From positions 17,980,001 to 18,044,000 of the forward strand of contig OX442316.1 in assembly GCA_949358305.1 (NCBI GenBank): 64,000 nucleotides of DNA. The letters are read 5' to 3'. Source of the stretch: Strigamia acuminata. Lineage: Eukaryota > Arthropoda > Chilopoda > Geophilomorpha > Linotaeniidae. The notes under the pieces were generated by a model. It saw only the letters and a list, made by a program, of their open reading frames with translations, made no database searches and was not told the DNA's origin. Positions 1-10,000 of this stretch are shown in pieces. The translations under genes were made by a program, and so were the position numbers. The stretch's first letter is position 1. Every line of letters starts with the position of its first letter.

Positions 1-763
1 TAACAACAACATCGGTTATAAAAATAAATAACGAAAAATTGATAATTCTCTTCATTTTCTATTTGTTTTTTTTTTAAAAAAATGGGAGATTAAAAGTTAT
101 TAAGAAAACTAACTATCAAAATGAAAGAGAATGAATAAAATAAGATCAATAATTTAAAATTTCATAAAGAAATTCATCGGTTATTAAAAATAAATAACAA
201 ATAATTGATAATTCTCTTCATTATCGATTTTTTTTTGTTAATAAATGAGAGACGTGAAGTTATTAAAGAAAACTAGTTTATTTACAGACAAAAACAATAA
301 TATTCAATAAAATACTCAAAGACTCGAAATAAAATGTTTAAATCATTAAGGAACAAATGTAAATATTCAACATGATCAATTTCGAAGCTGCTGGAATGTG
401 CAATAAACGAAAAAATAAAAGAGTAAAAGTGATAAGATAAATATATTCGCATCGTTAAAATAAGAAAAATTAGGTACTATGGAATATTAAACTCAATTTA
501 GCCGTTATACTTAGTCGGGTTTGACTTAGACCACACCACACTTTAAACCAAAGACACATTTCTTAGTATTTTTGTACTGGAAGACAATAAAATTCGCGTA
601 AATTTATTTTTTTTTTCCTGGAAAATTAATGTTAAAAATATAATTAAATTTTCTTTTCTTTTCCTAGCCAGCTAGGATTGGCAATTGATTGTGTCACAAC
701 CACAAAAATAAGACGTGTAATCAATTTATATAAATAAAAAAGCCCCATTTTTAACCGGGGAGC
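1..763. other. 3' flank of SNX13, AT-rich, with a diverged direct repeat
   Basis: No gene is visible. Positions 10-115 and 175-281 are diverged copies of the same sequence (both begin CATCGGTTAT and share GATAATTCTCTTCATT), a 165-bp tandem duplication. On the minus strand an AATAAA hexamer lies at 603-608, about 155 nt past the SNX13 stop codon, and is the likeliest polyadenylation signal for that gene. The rest is low-complexity A/T sequence. Confidence 0.6.
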
Positions 764-3700
764 TCAAATATCGTAAAACACCGCCGCGCTCCCGCCACGA
801 CATTCGTCGATGTTTAGTTTGAGGCGGGGCGACTTCGAATGTAATTTCCTGAATATTTCCGGGAATTTATTACTGGGGAAAAGTATTTCTAAAATTCCTT
901 CCATGAGGACGTAAACGAATCGTTTATTTAGTGTCTTTTGCTGCACCATTTCAAAAAGAAGCAACATTCCTCTTTTCGTTGTTTCGCTGCCGATTATGTG
1001 TTTCAGTTCATCTGTTCAAATAAATGTGTTTTACCGATTACGATACATTTTTTTCCAGTGTAAAAACACAAACCCCACCTGATACGCTGCACATAACGGC
1101 CGTTTTTGCTGCCACGCGAGTTCTCATTTTCGTTTGGTCGTCTCGAGGTGGCGTCGACAAAGCCGACACACCGTTAGGCCAAAAAGCGTGCCTGGAACAA
1201 ATTAAAATCAATTTATTTAATTAATCAAATTTTTAAATCTATACTTGAAAGATTTAACGCATTCTGCCACTTGTTCCGCCGACGTCCAATACGCGACGCT
1301 GTCGATGATTTTCCGGTTAATTCTGTCTCCGAACGTCGTTTTTATAATTTGGCGCAAAATAGTGACGACCCTCCGCCTTAGCCATTGATTTCTGCTTTTC
1401 AAATCGAATATTTCGTCCATTAAAAGCAGCATAATTCGTAGTGGTATGTTATCGTCGCCCTAAAATGGAGAAAAAATTTATTTTTTTGAAAAATTTGAAT
1501 TTTTTTAAAACTCGTTGAAATACTTCGATGTCCAAACCGGCGGACACTTTGCTGCTGTCATTGCTCGTCGATTTGCCGGTGGAGTGGGTGCGAAATGCTT
1601 TACTTAAGCCACCCATTACACCGTCGACCGAACTTATCAAATTGTCCGGAATCGATCGCATTGCTTGGCTAATATTTCGTACGGATTTCCGAATACCTTC
1701 CACCTGCGTTATAAAAATTGAAAATTGGAGTTTAAAACGATTACTCCGTATTTAATACGTTGGCGGTGGATTTTATTACTTTTTTCGCAAAATCGCCTTT
1801 GGTTTTTTCGTAGGGTACGGGTTCTAAAAAGTGATGAACAAAATCCAATAAACCTGGATTATTCTTCGCTGTTTCAGGATTGAGCAAATTCTGAATAATA
1901 AAATAACAATAATAATTACATATTTTCTATTTTTTTTAAAAATTATTTATAACTATTTTACCTGTAAATAATCATTTAACAACTTTAATCTTTTCTCTAA
2001 AAATTGATATTTCATATTGTTGAAAGTCTTCTTGCCAGGAAAATTGTGCACAAAATTATTTCCAAACTAAAAAATAATCACATTGTAATTTAATATTTCT
2101 TTGCGTAAAAAAAGGTGCAACCAGAGTGCATTTAAAAAGCTTAAAAAAAATTAAAAAGAACATTTTCCTGCATTTGTACACCTAAAAATGTAATTTTTGC
2201 CTTAAAAATGTATTTTCCATGCATTTCTGGTTGCACCTCTCATTAAAAGAGCTTACTTTTGCTAATAAACACATGTGAAAGTCATAAAAATCGCTATATC
2301 TTCTCTCAACTTCCCATCTGTCCTCACATTCCGAGCTTTTCCTCGTAACGTCAATCGTGTATACTGCAAACGGTTTCCCAGTTTCTTTGGCTATTCCTAA
2401 TTCATTATTAAAAAATTATCATTCGTAGCGATTTCTGCCGTTTAGAATTACCTAATTCGATAATTTGCGCTTTGATGCTCGTATTAGGAGGCAAGATTGA
2501 AATGTGGCATGGGTTAGACGCGTCGTGGGCAGTCGAAGGCGCAGTATCCGCGCACGCGTCGTCGCTCAATGAAGAAAGACTGAGGTTGTCGTAATTGACG
2601 AGACTGACGTCGTCGAAACACTGAATGTCTGCAAAAACAAAAATTAACCAAATTCCATTTGACAATTGACAATTGAATTGCCTTCGTCGTCGGATTTGCT
2701 GATGTTTAACAACTCCAACTCCGCCAATAATTTCACGTAAAATTCACTTTTTTTAAAAGACGGGAAAAAATTCTCTTCTTGAAAGATTTCGTAAATCTGA
2801 CAGTGAGTAAAAAATTAAACAAAAACATAAATAAATGTGTAAATCGAGGGGTGGAAAACCTAATAAATCTACTTTGATTTGTATTTCGTCAAACCAGGCC
2901 TCGTGCGGCGCTTCCGTGCGTAATCGACTTACGAGGCGTCTAACTAGCGGTTCTTCCAATTTAACGCGTGGTGCAGCCTGAAATTAAAAATAAAAATACA
3001 TTTTTGTTTCGGAGAGGTTTTAAATTCGTACCTTCTCGGATAAATACTGGTCGTACATGTTCAGAGCGACTTCACGCAACGGTTCCAAGTCGATCGGCTC
3101 GCAGTGTGGGTCCGAGAGTTTGTTGAGGTGAGCGATGGAGATTTGTTGCTCGGCAGAAACTCGAAAACCCTTTGTAAGTGTACGTAGATTTAGTGGTAAT
3201 TTTGATAAGCGAATTATAAAGGTATCTACCTCGATGTTCAAGTAGAAATATAAATAATTTTGACAATTGATGCTAGTCATGTAATCTGGAATTTTGAGAT
3301 ATTTTATGATTATTTTACGATTTGAATTCGATTTAATTGGATTACCGATGAAGTAAGCCAATGCCACGTTATTTTTGAGCACAACATCAAGAGGCAGACA
3401 AAATAGTTTTTGTCCCGAGATGAGTATTTTATTCCAATCAAAAGTCTGGAAAAAAAACAAAACTAAATAATTATAATCGTCAGACGTAACAACAAATCGA
3501 CAAAATGGGATAAATAAATTCAGATAAAATGAGAAATTATTTGGTAAATTGCAATAAATTGACAAAAATTTGTGACAAATTGCAATAAATCATCAAAATT
3601 TTGTGACAAATTGCAATAAATCATCAAAATTTTGTGACAAATTGCAATAAATCATCAAAATTTTGTGACAAATTGCAATAAATCGAAATAAATCGTCAAA

Positions 3701-5397
3701 ATTTTGTGAGAAATTTCACTAAATCGCAATAAATCGTCAAAATTTTGTGCCAAATTGCAATAAATTATCAAAATTAATGAAAAATCCCATCAAATTTGGC
3801 AAAATTTTAAATAAATCCTGCCAAAATTACACTTAGTTATGCCTCAGTTTACTACACCAACAACAACTTACAGAAGGCATTTCGTTCGAATCGGAATCTT
3901 CATTGCCGCTCTGTAATCTCCGCAACCGATCGTTGACAATTTTTTGTACATAAAGTAAACTACTAAGCTGCTGTTTAATCTCCGCATCTAATTAAAACAC
4001 AGACAAAAACATCGCTATATATTTCAAAACCCGCTCGATTCGATTCGATTCGCTCTCTTGCCATCTTCGCCTCCGAAATCTTTGGATCGTTGTACTGCGA
4101 TTTCCTGGTTGACTTTTTCACAAACTGCCTGCAGTTCTTCAACATTCTCGGTCACTCGAATAATTGAGAGAAAAGCATCACTCGTCAAAACCACATCTTT
4201 ACACTGAAACGAAAAACAACAAAATCAACAAAATCGACAAGCACAAAACGAAATCCACTCACGAGCCAAACGATGATTTGGTTTATATAATCTGGATCGG
4301 AAAACTGTTCAATAGTCGGTAGAAATATTGCATTCACGAGCAATTCCTGAAATTCATTCAACTCGTTAAACGCGACGAGAAAAAATAAATAAATAAATTC
4401 CGTTTAATCTTCGTACCCTCGCGAGGAAACGAAAGGGTTTATTGTAAAAATCTCCCGGAGGAAGAAGTAGGAACAAAATGACCTCGCTCAAATCCTGTAG
4501 ATATTCTTTTTCATCGGTGCCGCTAATGCTGACCCCGTCGCGGCACAAATTGTGCTCCATCTCGTTCTCCAAATCGAAGAAAATGGCGATTAAATCCACA
4601 TTCGAGTTGGGATCTTGATTCTTCTTACGTTCCACTTTCTTTTTGGCTCGTCTGAACAACCTCAGGTGCGATGCGAAATCGTCCACCAGTCGAGTCGTTA
4701 AATATGGCACCCAATGAACTTCTTTGGCTCTAAAAACAAACAGGATTTAGTTAATTAATTTGTCGCAAAAATTCCATCGGATTGAACCTTTTTGAAAAGG
4801 CAATCATCACATTCTGCGCGGTGTCCCTGAGGTCGTTTAGAAAACCTTCTTCGTCGGTTACGGTCGAATACCAAATGCGGATGTAATCCCTGAGTGTGTA
4901 TTGCAGTACCTAACAACACACAAATGCTTAAAAAGTGTGCAAATATAAAGGATTTTTTAATATTTTGATCAAAATTACTTCTTGCAACGGTTCGTCGATA
5001 ATATTAGCACCCGTCAGTCTTCGATCAAATTTCGACTGTTTAACTGACATTTGGACGAGTTCACCGATCTAAAAAAATAATAATAATACTAACAAAATTA
5101 TATTCCTTGTGTTATCTTTATAATTCACTCTTCTAATGGCGGACGGTGGTAATCCCAAGCGAGAAATGAAGACATTGTTCCAATACTCGTGGGCGTTTTT
5201 CAAACCGCGGAAGTAAAGGACCAGAAAACCACTAAAAAATATATATAAAATTAAATTTAAATTCTTATTAAGTTCAAATTTTACCTTCCGAGGAACAGCG
5301 CGGCTAAAAACACAACAAAGATGCAGTTAAACACACCGAAGGTTGCCACACTGACGAGTAGTAATATTCCAATCCATCCTATTAGAGGTAATGGCAT
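764..5397 (-). CDS. SNX13: Sorting nexin 13 (PXA-RGS-PX-Nexin C), 21 coding exons
   Basis: SNX13 proteins are ER/endosome-associated sorting nexins that bind phosphoinositides and tether membranes and lipid droplets. Coding exons, 5' to 3' on the minus strand: 5397-5285, 5231-5129, 5068-4979, 4909-4788, 4729-4417, 4346-4263, 4203-4062, 3987-3872, 3445-3346, 3285-3230, 3169-3032, 2977-2873, 2796-2682, 2628-2452, 2396-2257, 2066-1962, 1890-1759, 1703-1524, 1459-1245, 1191-1079, 1011-764. They sum to 2907 nt, an exact multiple of three, giving 968 residues, close to the vertebrate length. A hydrophobic N-terminal stretch (about 5-36) is followed by PXA (about 75-270, with RRLTGANIIDEPLQ), RGS (about 361-515), PX (about 575-690, with RRYSDFYDFH and PGKKTFNNM) and Nexin-C (about 780-905). 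The phosphoinositide-contacting RRYSDF arginine is kept. Two introns need GC donors. The exon-17 donor (1759 or 1780) is the one uncertain boundary. The start follows directly after an acceptor (TATTTTCAG|ATG). Confidence 0.95.
2113..2238. mobile_element. MITE-like inverted-repeat element in SNX13 intron 15
   Basis: AGGTGCAACCAG at 2113-2124 is repeated as its exact reverse complement at 2227-2238, and the match continues imperfectly inward (GTGCAT). The 126-bp element sits in an intron of 190 nt; without it the intron would be about 64 nt, like its neighbours. No target-site duplication is evident. Confidence 0.65.
3553..3790. repeat. 31-bp minisatellite in SNX13 intron 8
   Basis: The motif TCATCAAAATTTTGTGACAA plus ATTGCAATAAA repeats with a 31-bp period, near-perfectly in the first three or four units and then with decay. 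It accounts for most of the extra length of this 426-nt intron. Confidence 0.85.
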
Positions 5398-5400
5398 CTG

Positions 5401-6225
5401 AAAATATATGTTCGGAAACAATTTATTTCTTACTTTTACACAAACATTTCTTTGTTTTCGATTTTTTTCGTTCGATTTTGACTTGTTATTTTCATGTTTT
5501 CAATTTTTTGACTTGTTTTTTTCATTATTTGTTTTGTTTTTGTTTTTTGTTTTTTCTAAATATTTTTTTTTGTCAAGGTTAAAATGTAATTAAAGTAATT
5601 AGTTGCAATGTTTTGAAAGGAAATGTCAGAGAGTGCGTGCTCATCGCTCGCGATTTCAATGAAAATGTTTGTTTTCTTTCTAATTAAAATCTGCAGTTTC
5701 CAAAGATAGGAAGTCATAGGTAATGTGAGCAAAAATTGGCAAAAACCCAAAAAATGCTGAAAAATCTATCAGATAAATGAAATTCAAACATTCAATAGGT
5801 GTGGTGCAGAATAAAAAAAAATAATATTAATAATAAAAAAAAACTAAATGCCAAAATATTATTATTATTATTTTACAACCAATCAGCTGATCAGATAAAT
5901 ACTCACAAATCTAATTAAATCAAATTTCTAATTATGTAATAGAAAAAATATTTTTAGATTATTGTTCTTTTTTTCATAGATTAACGAAACATTTCGTCTC
6001 AATTTGTGCACGCACTCGATGAAATAAAATATGATTAATGCTGTCACAAGTTTAGCCAGGGACACGACTCGAGCCTTGTAATCGGATCACAGCGCCGGAA
6101 TACGGTTACAAATCACGTTTCAATTGCATTGCGCACGGATTCCCGCAGGAAATAACCGATTCACGTCCGAATTAAATACGTGTAAATTTAAATATCGAAG
6201 ATATTCTAAAAAACTATTTGTGTAC
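5401..6225 (-). other. Leader intron of SNX13 (inferred)
   Basis: Pyrimidine- and A/T-rich sequence without coding signal between the inferred leader exon and the first coding exon. Runs of T/C at 5450-5580 and ATT repeats near 5855 are low complexity. Confidence 0.45.
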
Positions 6226-6300
6226 CTTGTGATGCGATTGAAAATGCCACCCCCCATCATATCAAGACGAATTGTCCGCCATGTTGCTACGATGACGTCA
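6226..6300 (-). promoter_or_regulatory. SNX13 leader exon with CRE, YY1-like site and uORF
   Basis: On the minus strand CATCACAAG|GTACAC forms a good donor (exon ends 6226) pairing with the acceptor directly before the SNX13 start codon at 5397, which leaves an 828-nt leader intron. A palindromic TGACGTCA (CRE/ATF-type) lies at 6293-6300. CAACATGGCGGAC, a YY1-like element typical of housekeeping promoters, lies just downstream of it. Its ATG (6282-6280) opens a 6-codon uORF ending in TGA at 6262. The exact transcription start is not determined. Confidence 0.6.
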
Positions 6301-6895
6301 AAACTCGGTAGACTAATAGCGTGGAGAGATACGAAAGTGGAGCGGCGATGACGTGTAAAAATAGAATTGATTAGTCGGTTTGAGTCGCATGATCTTTGGC
6401 GCTGGGACTCCCGCCAGACAGAAACTGGTTTCAAATGACTACGACGAAAAAATGATGAAAAAAATCAATAAAAATTGTGTTCAAAGGGTTAATAGAAATT
6501 TTTCTTTTTAAAAAAAAAAACACCAAACGCAAACTATTCACGCGTAAATAAGTAAAACCGACTACAACAGGATAGCGTGATGACAAGCTCGACTTAGCAA
6601 AATTTCCAGATCAATTTATCGATGCGATACATACCAGGAGACTTGTTCATAAAATAGCAGCTATTTTTGTTGAATATATATTTTTTTTCCTTATAATAAT
6701 TGTCCTTTCTTTCCCCTTATTTATCAGTGCGCTTACATCAAAACTAAATAATTTTATAACGTTTATTCCACTTAAAATAAAAAGAAATTAATTCTGAAAT
6801 TAAATAAACTGATTTGATTTATGCCGGTTTAAAAAAAATTGATTTCAATTTTATGGGGTCAGAAACTACTTAAGCGCATTTTTCGCGCAGGTATT

Positions 6896-6910
6896 GCTGC
6901 CATCTGGCGG
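6896..6910 (-). promoter_or_regulatory. CTCF-like motif between divergent promoters
   Basis: Read on the minus strand, CCGCCAGATGGCAGC agrees with the metazoan CTCF core (CCASYAGRKGGCRS) at all but one position. It lies about 30 bp upstream of the plus-strand initiator and about 600 bp from the SNX13 leader. Confidence 0.4.
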
Positions 6911-6938
6911 CGGTTAACTTAACTTTATTCAACACGCG

Positions 6939-6972
6939 TCAGTCGGAGCCGGCGTGTGTCAGTGTCGGGATC
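6939..6972 (+). promoter_or_regulatory. Initiator + DPE core promoter
   Basis: TCAGTC at 6939-6944 is a perfect arthropod initiator (TCAKTY). Taking its A (6941) as +1, GGATC occupies +28 to +32 and fits the DPE consensus RGWYV at exactly the required spacing. No TATA box is present. It directs transcription to the right, into the exon ending at 7016. Confidence 0.6.
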
Positions 6973-7016
6973 GTATGCGAGTAGCTAGTACGTGTAGTAG
7001 CCGATCTTCACATAAG
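6941..7016 (+). other. Non-coding first exon of a plus-strand gene
   Basis: From the inferred transcription start the sequence runs to CACATAAG|GTAAGC, a strong 5' splice site at 7016/7017. No long reading frame is present, so this is probably a 5'UTR exon. The exon at 12950-13054, with a leader acceptor and a start codon, is its best partner in the window. Confidence 0.5.
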
Positions 7017-10000
7017 GTAAGCTCCCACTAACTCACATTTGATCCGCCTCGACTTAAAAGCGCGTAAAAAGCATACAAACAAATTAACCCCCCGAATGGC
7101 TTCCTCGCATTGTCCCCAACTGAGCTATTTAAATGCATTAAGCAAAAAGCTGCAAGTTGCCAGGTGTAAGCAAAAGCGATAGACACCTTTTGTTATTGCT
7201 GATCAACACGTGGTTTACATTTTATCGGAAAGAAAATTGTTAATTTTAAATAGAAAAAATAAATTTAAGCGCCAAATTACATCAAGTTTGAGTCGTGGGG
7301 GGCAGCATTGCATCAACAACCGTATGCTGTTGATTAAGTGAAGAACCAACTGTGTTTGAGTGTTGTTGGTGCAGCGAGGGGACGAGGGGACTCCGAAGAA
7401 TGTCGTGTTACTTCAATGGCAATTGCGTTGTCATGTTTTTCACTTTTTTTTTTCTTTTTTGCGAAATTTGCATCGTGGAAGCTTAAGAGTGGAAATTTTT
7501 TTATTGGATAGATATAATGAGGTTTAGAATTTTGTTTCGTTGTTGTTTTTGCTGTAGAAAAGTGTTGCGCGGGTGGATAGACCCGAAGGCCGAAGCGAGG
7601 TTTTGTCGTGCTGTTTGAATGTTGGTTTTGCTGACAAGCTTCTTGCATGCGTAATGAAGGGGGAGACGAGAAACGGTCTGTTGTTTATGTTTAGCAGAGT
7701 CTATATATTCAGCATATGCTGTAAAATTAATTAGGATTGATGAATACGGGGAATTATTTGTTTAATCACGAGGCGATGTTAATTCAGTTGTTGAAATTGC
7801 AGGTTTTCGTGCTGCTTGGGACGATTAACGAATGTTTAACGGATGTTTAATGGATGTTTAGGGCGTTTTGGTTGATTAAAGTGGGAAATGGATGGTTTGC
7901 ATGAATATGGGAGGAAAGATGAGATTTTTTTATGTAAGGAATAAATCTTGGGTTGAATTTCGTGCTGTGCGGGGTCAGGGAAAAAAATCTTTAAGTATGT
8001 AATATGGAATACGAAATTTCGACTCTTGTGTTATATATTTCCATTGTGGTAATAGAAGAAAAAGTCAATTTTATTTTTAAATTGTAGACTTGGATTGCGT
8101 TTTTTTTTTTTAAATTGTTAAATCAATTTTTTTAATCAATTTTTTATTCATTTTTTTTTAATGAATGAAAATGAGTTTTATTTATTATTTATTTATTTAT
8201 TTATTTATTTATTATGGATTAGAAAAGCGCACAAAGATGGAGCCATTTTGTAGCCAATTAAGAGGTTTTTGTGAAGGCCACTCTGGCACGAATTGATTTG
8301 TTATTTACCGCACTCACCGTCGCGTTTTAAAAGGCGATAGTCATTTAATGGAAAAGGAAAATTATAATTGTCGGTTTGGAAAAATTCGAGACAAAAAATT
8401 GTTTTGACGGAATTTGGTTCTCTCGCGGCGGAACGTCGACCTGCTGCGGCGGCCAACTGGGATTGAAAACTCCGTCCAAATGAAAATAATTTTTTTTTTT
8501 TTTTTTTTTTTTGGCATTTAAAGAACGAAAATTTATTTATTTTTCCTTCTTTTTTTTTTTTTTTTTTTTTTTTCACCGATGGGCAATTTGCTAATGGAGT
8601 CTTTATCGTGGAAAAATTTTCTTTGGAATGGTAAAGAGATTAGGAACTTGTTCATACAAGGACCACTTTTATATCCCATTTTTATTCAATTGGAATTGTA
8701 GATAACCATTTTCTCATTTCCTCAATTCCATCTACTTTATTTTACTATTATTTCTGACATGTGTCGTAATTTTTTCTTACTATTACACTGATGCGCTAAT
8801 AACACTAATAACGTAATAGTGGTTGGAAAATAATTAATCAAAATAAATGAAATGCTTTTCGCAATACCCGTTTCTTGTATAATCACTCATGAGTGAACCT
8901 GAACAGTACAAAAAAAAGCAAAGCAAAAAAACATTAATTTATCAATTCTTTTTTTTTTTGGCAAAAATAGTAAAGAAAAAAGTGGCAAAATTAAATTTTA
9001 AAGTAAAATTTGCAACCAAATTCTACAAGGAAAATGAGTTTGTTCAACCACTCGAACCACAAAACCACGCCGATGTTTATCAAGCACTTTAATTCACTGA
9101 ATTTTATCCAATTTTTTTCTACCAAAATACAAAAGACATTTTAATGCACGTTAATCGCTTTTCTCCTCCACGTGACAGCTGATAGTGCGCAACAAATGAT
9201 GATAGCACATGGGAGCAGATTTCTTTTTCTTTCGTTTCGTGCGACGATAGCGAAGATGGAACAGGTGAAAGAGACACTTCTTTCCTTCGCCACTGCCTGG
9301 TCCTTTGGGAGTTCGCAGCTGTCACTTGACTAAAGAATTATACGCTCGTTTCATTTGTCCACTTTGCCAGCAATTTCTAATGTCTTGGCCCTTGTCACAT
9401 CAACTAGCAGCATCATATGGGATGTTCAACCTCTGTTTCATCAGCCCTTCAATTCAAAAAACATATATTGCGACCAATACTTATTCCAAAGTCAGTAAAT
9501 CTACTTCTCTGACACAAATTGCACGCTTTTATTACATTTTTCACTTATTCCTGTCCGATGTTGATTCTGCAATTGCCCAATGGCTGCAATCCATAGTCTT
9601 TTGCTTTCACCTCCTTAATCTACAAATCTAGTTATCTGACCAATCAATAACGATGACTGATGGTCGAATTGAGAGCTCGCGGAATAATTAAAATGTACTT
9701 GATGATATGTTTGTGCCTCTAAGGTAAAAAACATACAGAAAAAAAATATTCATTTATACAAAAATCGTTTGTGTTTTGATGTCTGGCGCTATTGGTTTAT
9801 TGATAAATATTTGATGAAATCATGCTGATCTTCGCATTGCCACATTTTCAGAGATAGGCCTGAGAGAAAAGTATTTTCTGGCCTCAGCAGCTCGTAAACT
9901 AAACGTTGTTATGTTGGATAGTGGAACAATGTGTGCTTTTATTGTTAGTAGCAGTCAGCGAGGTCACAACGTGATCTTTGTTACGTCAGAGGCAACTTGA

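Noticed and set aside
2629-2648. GT donor at 2648 for SNX13 exon 13
   Set aside because: It would leave a 20-nt intron, too short to splice; the GC donor at 2681 gives 53 nt and the same frame.
3020-3565. 181-codon open frame on the minus strand
   Set aside because: It reads through three real SNX13 introns; only its parts at 3346-3445, 3230-3285 and 3032-3169 are exon, and splicing changes the frame use.
3553-3790. CRISPR-like 31-bp repeats
   Set aside because: Uninterrupted tandem units inside a eukaryotic intron; a minisatellite.
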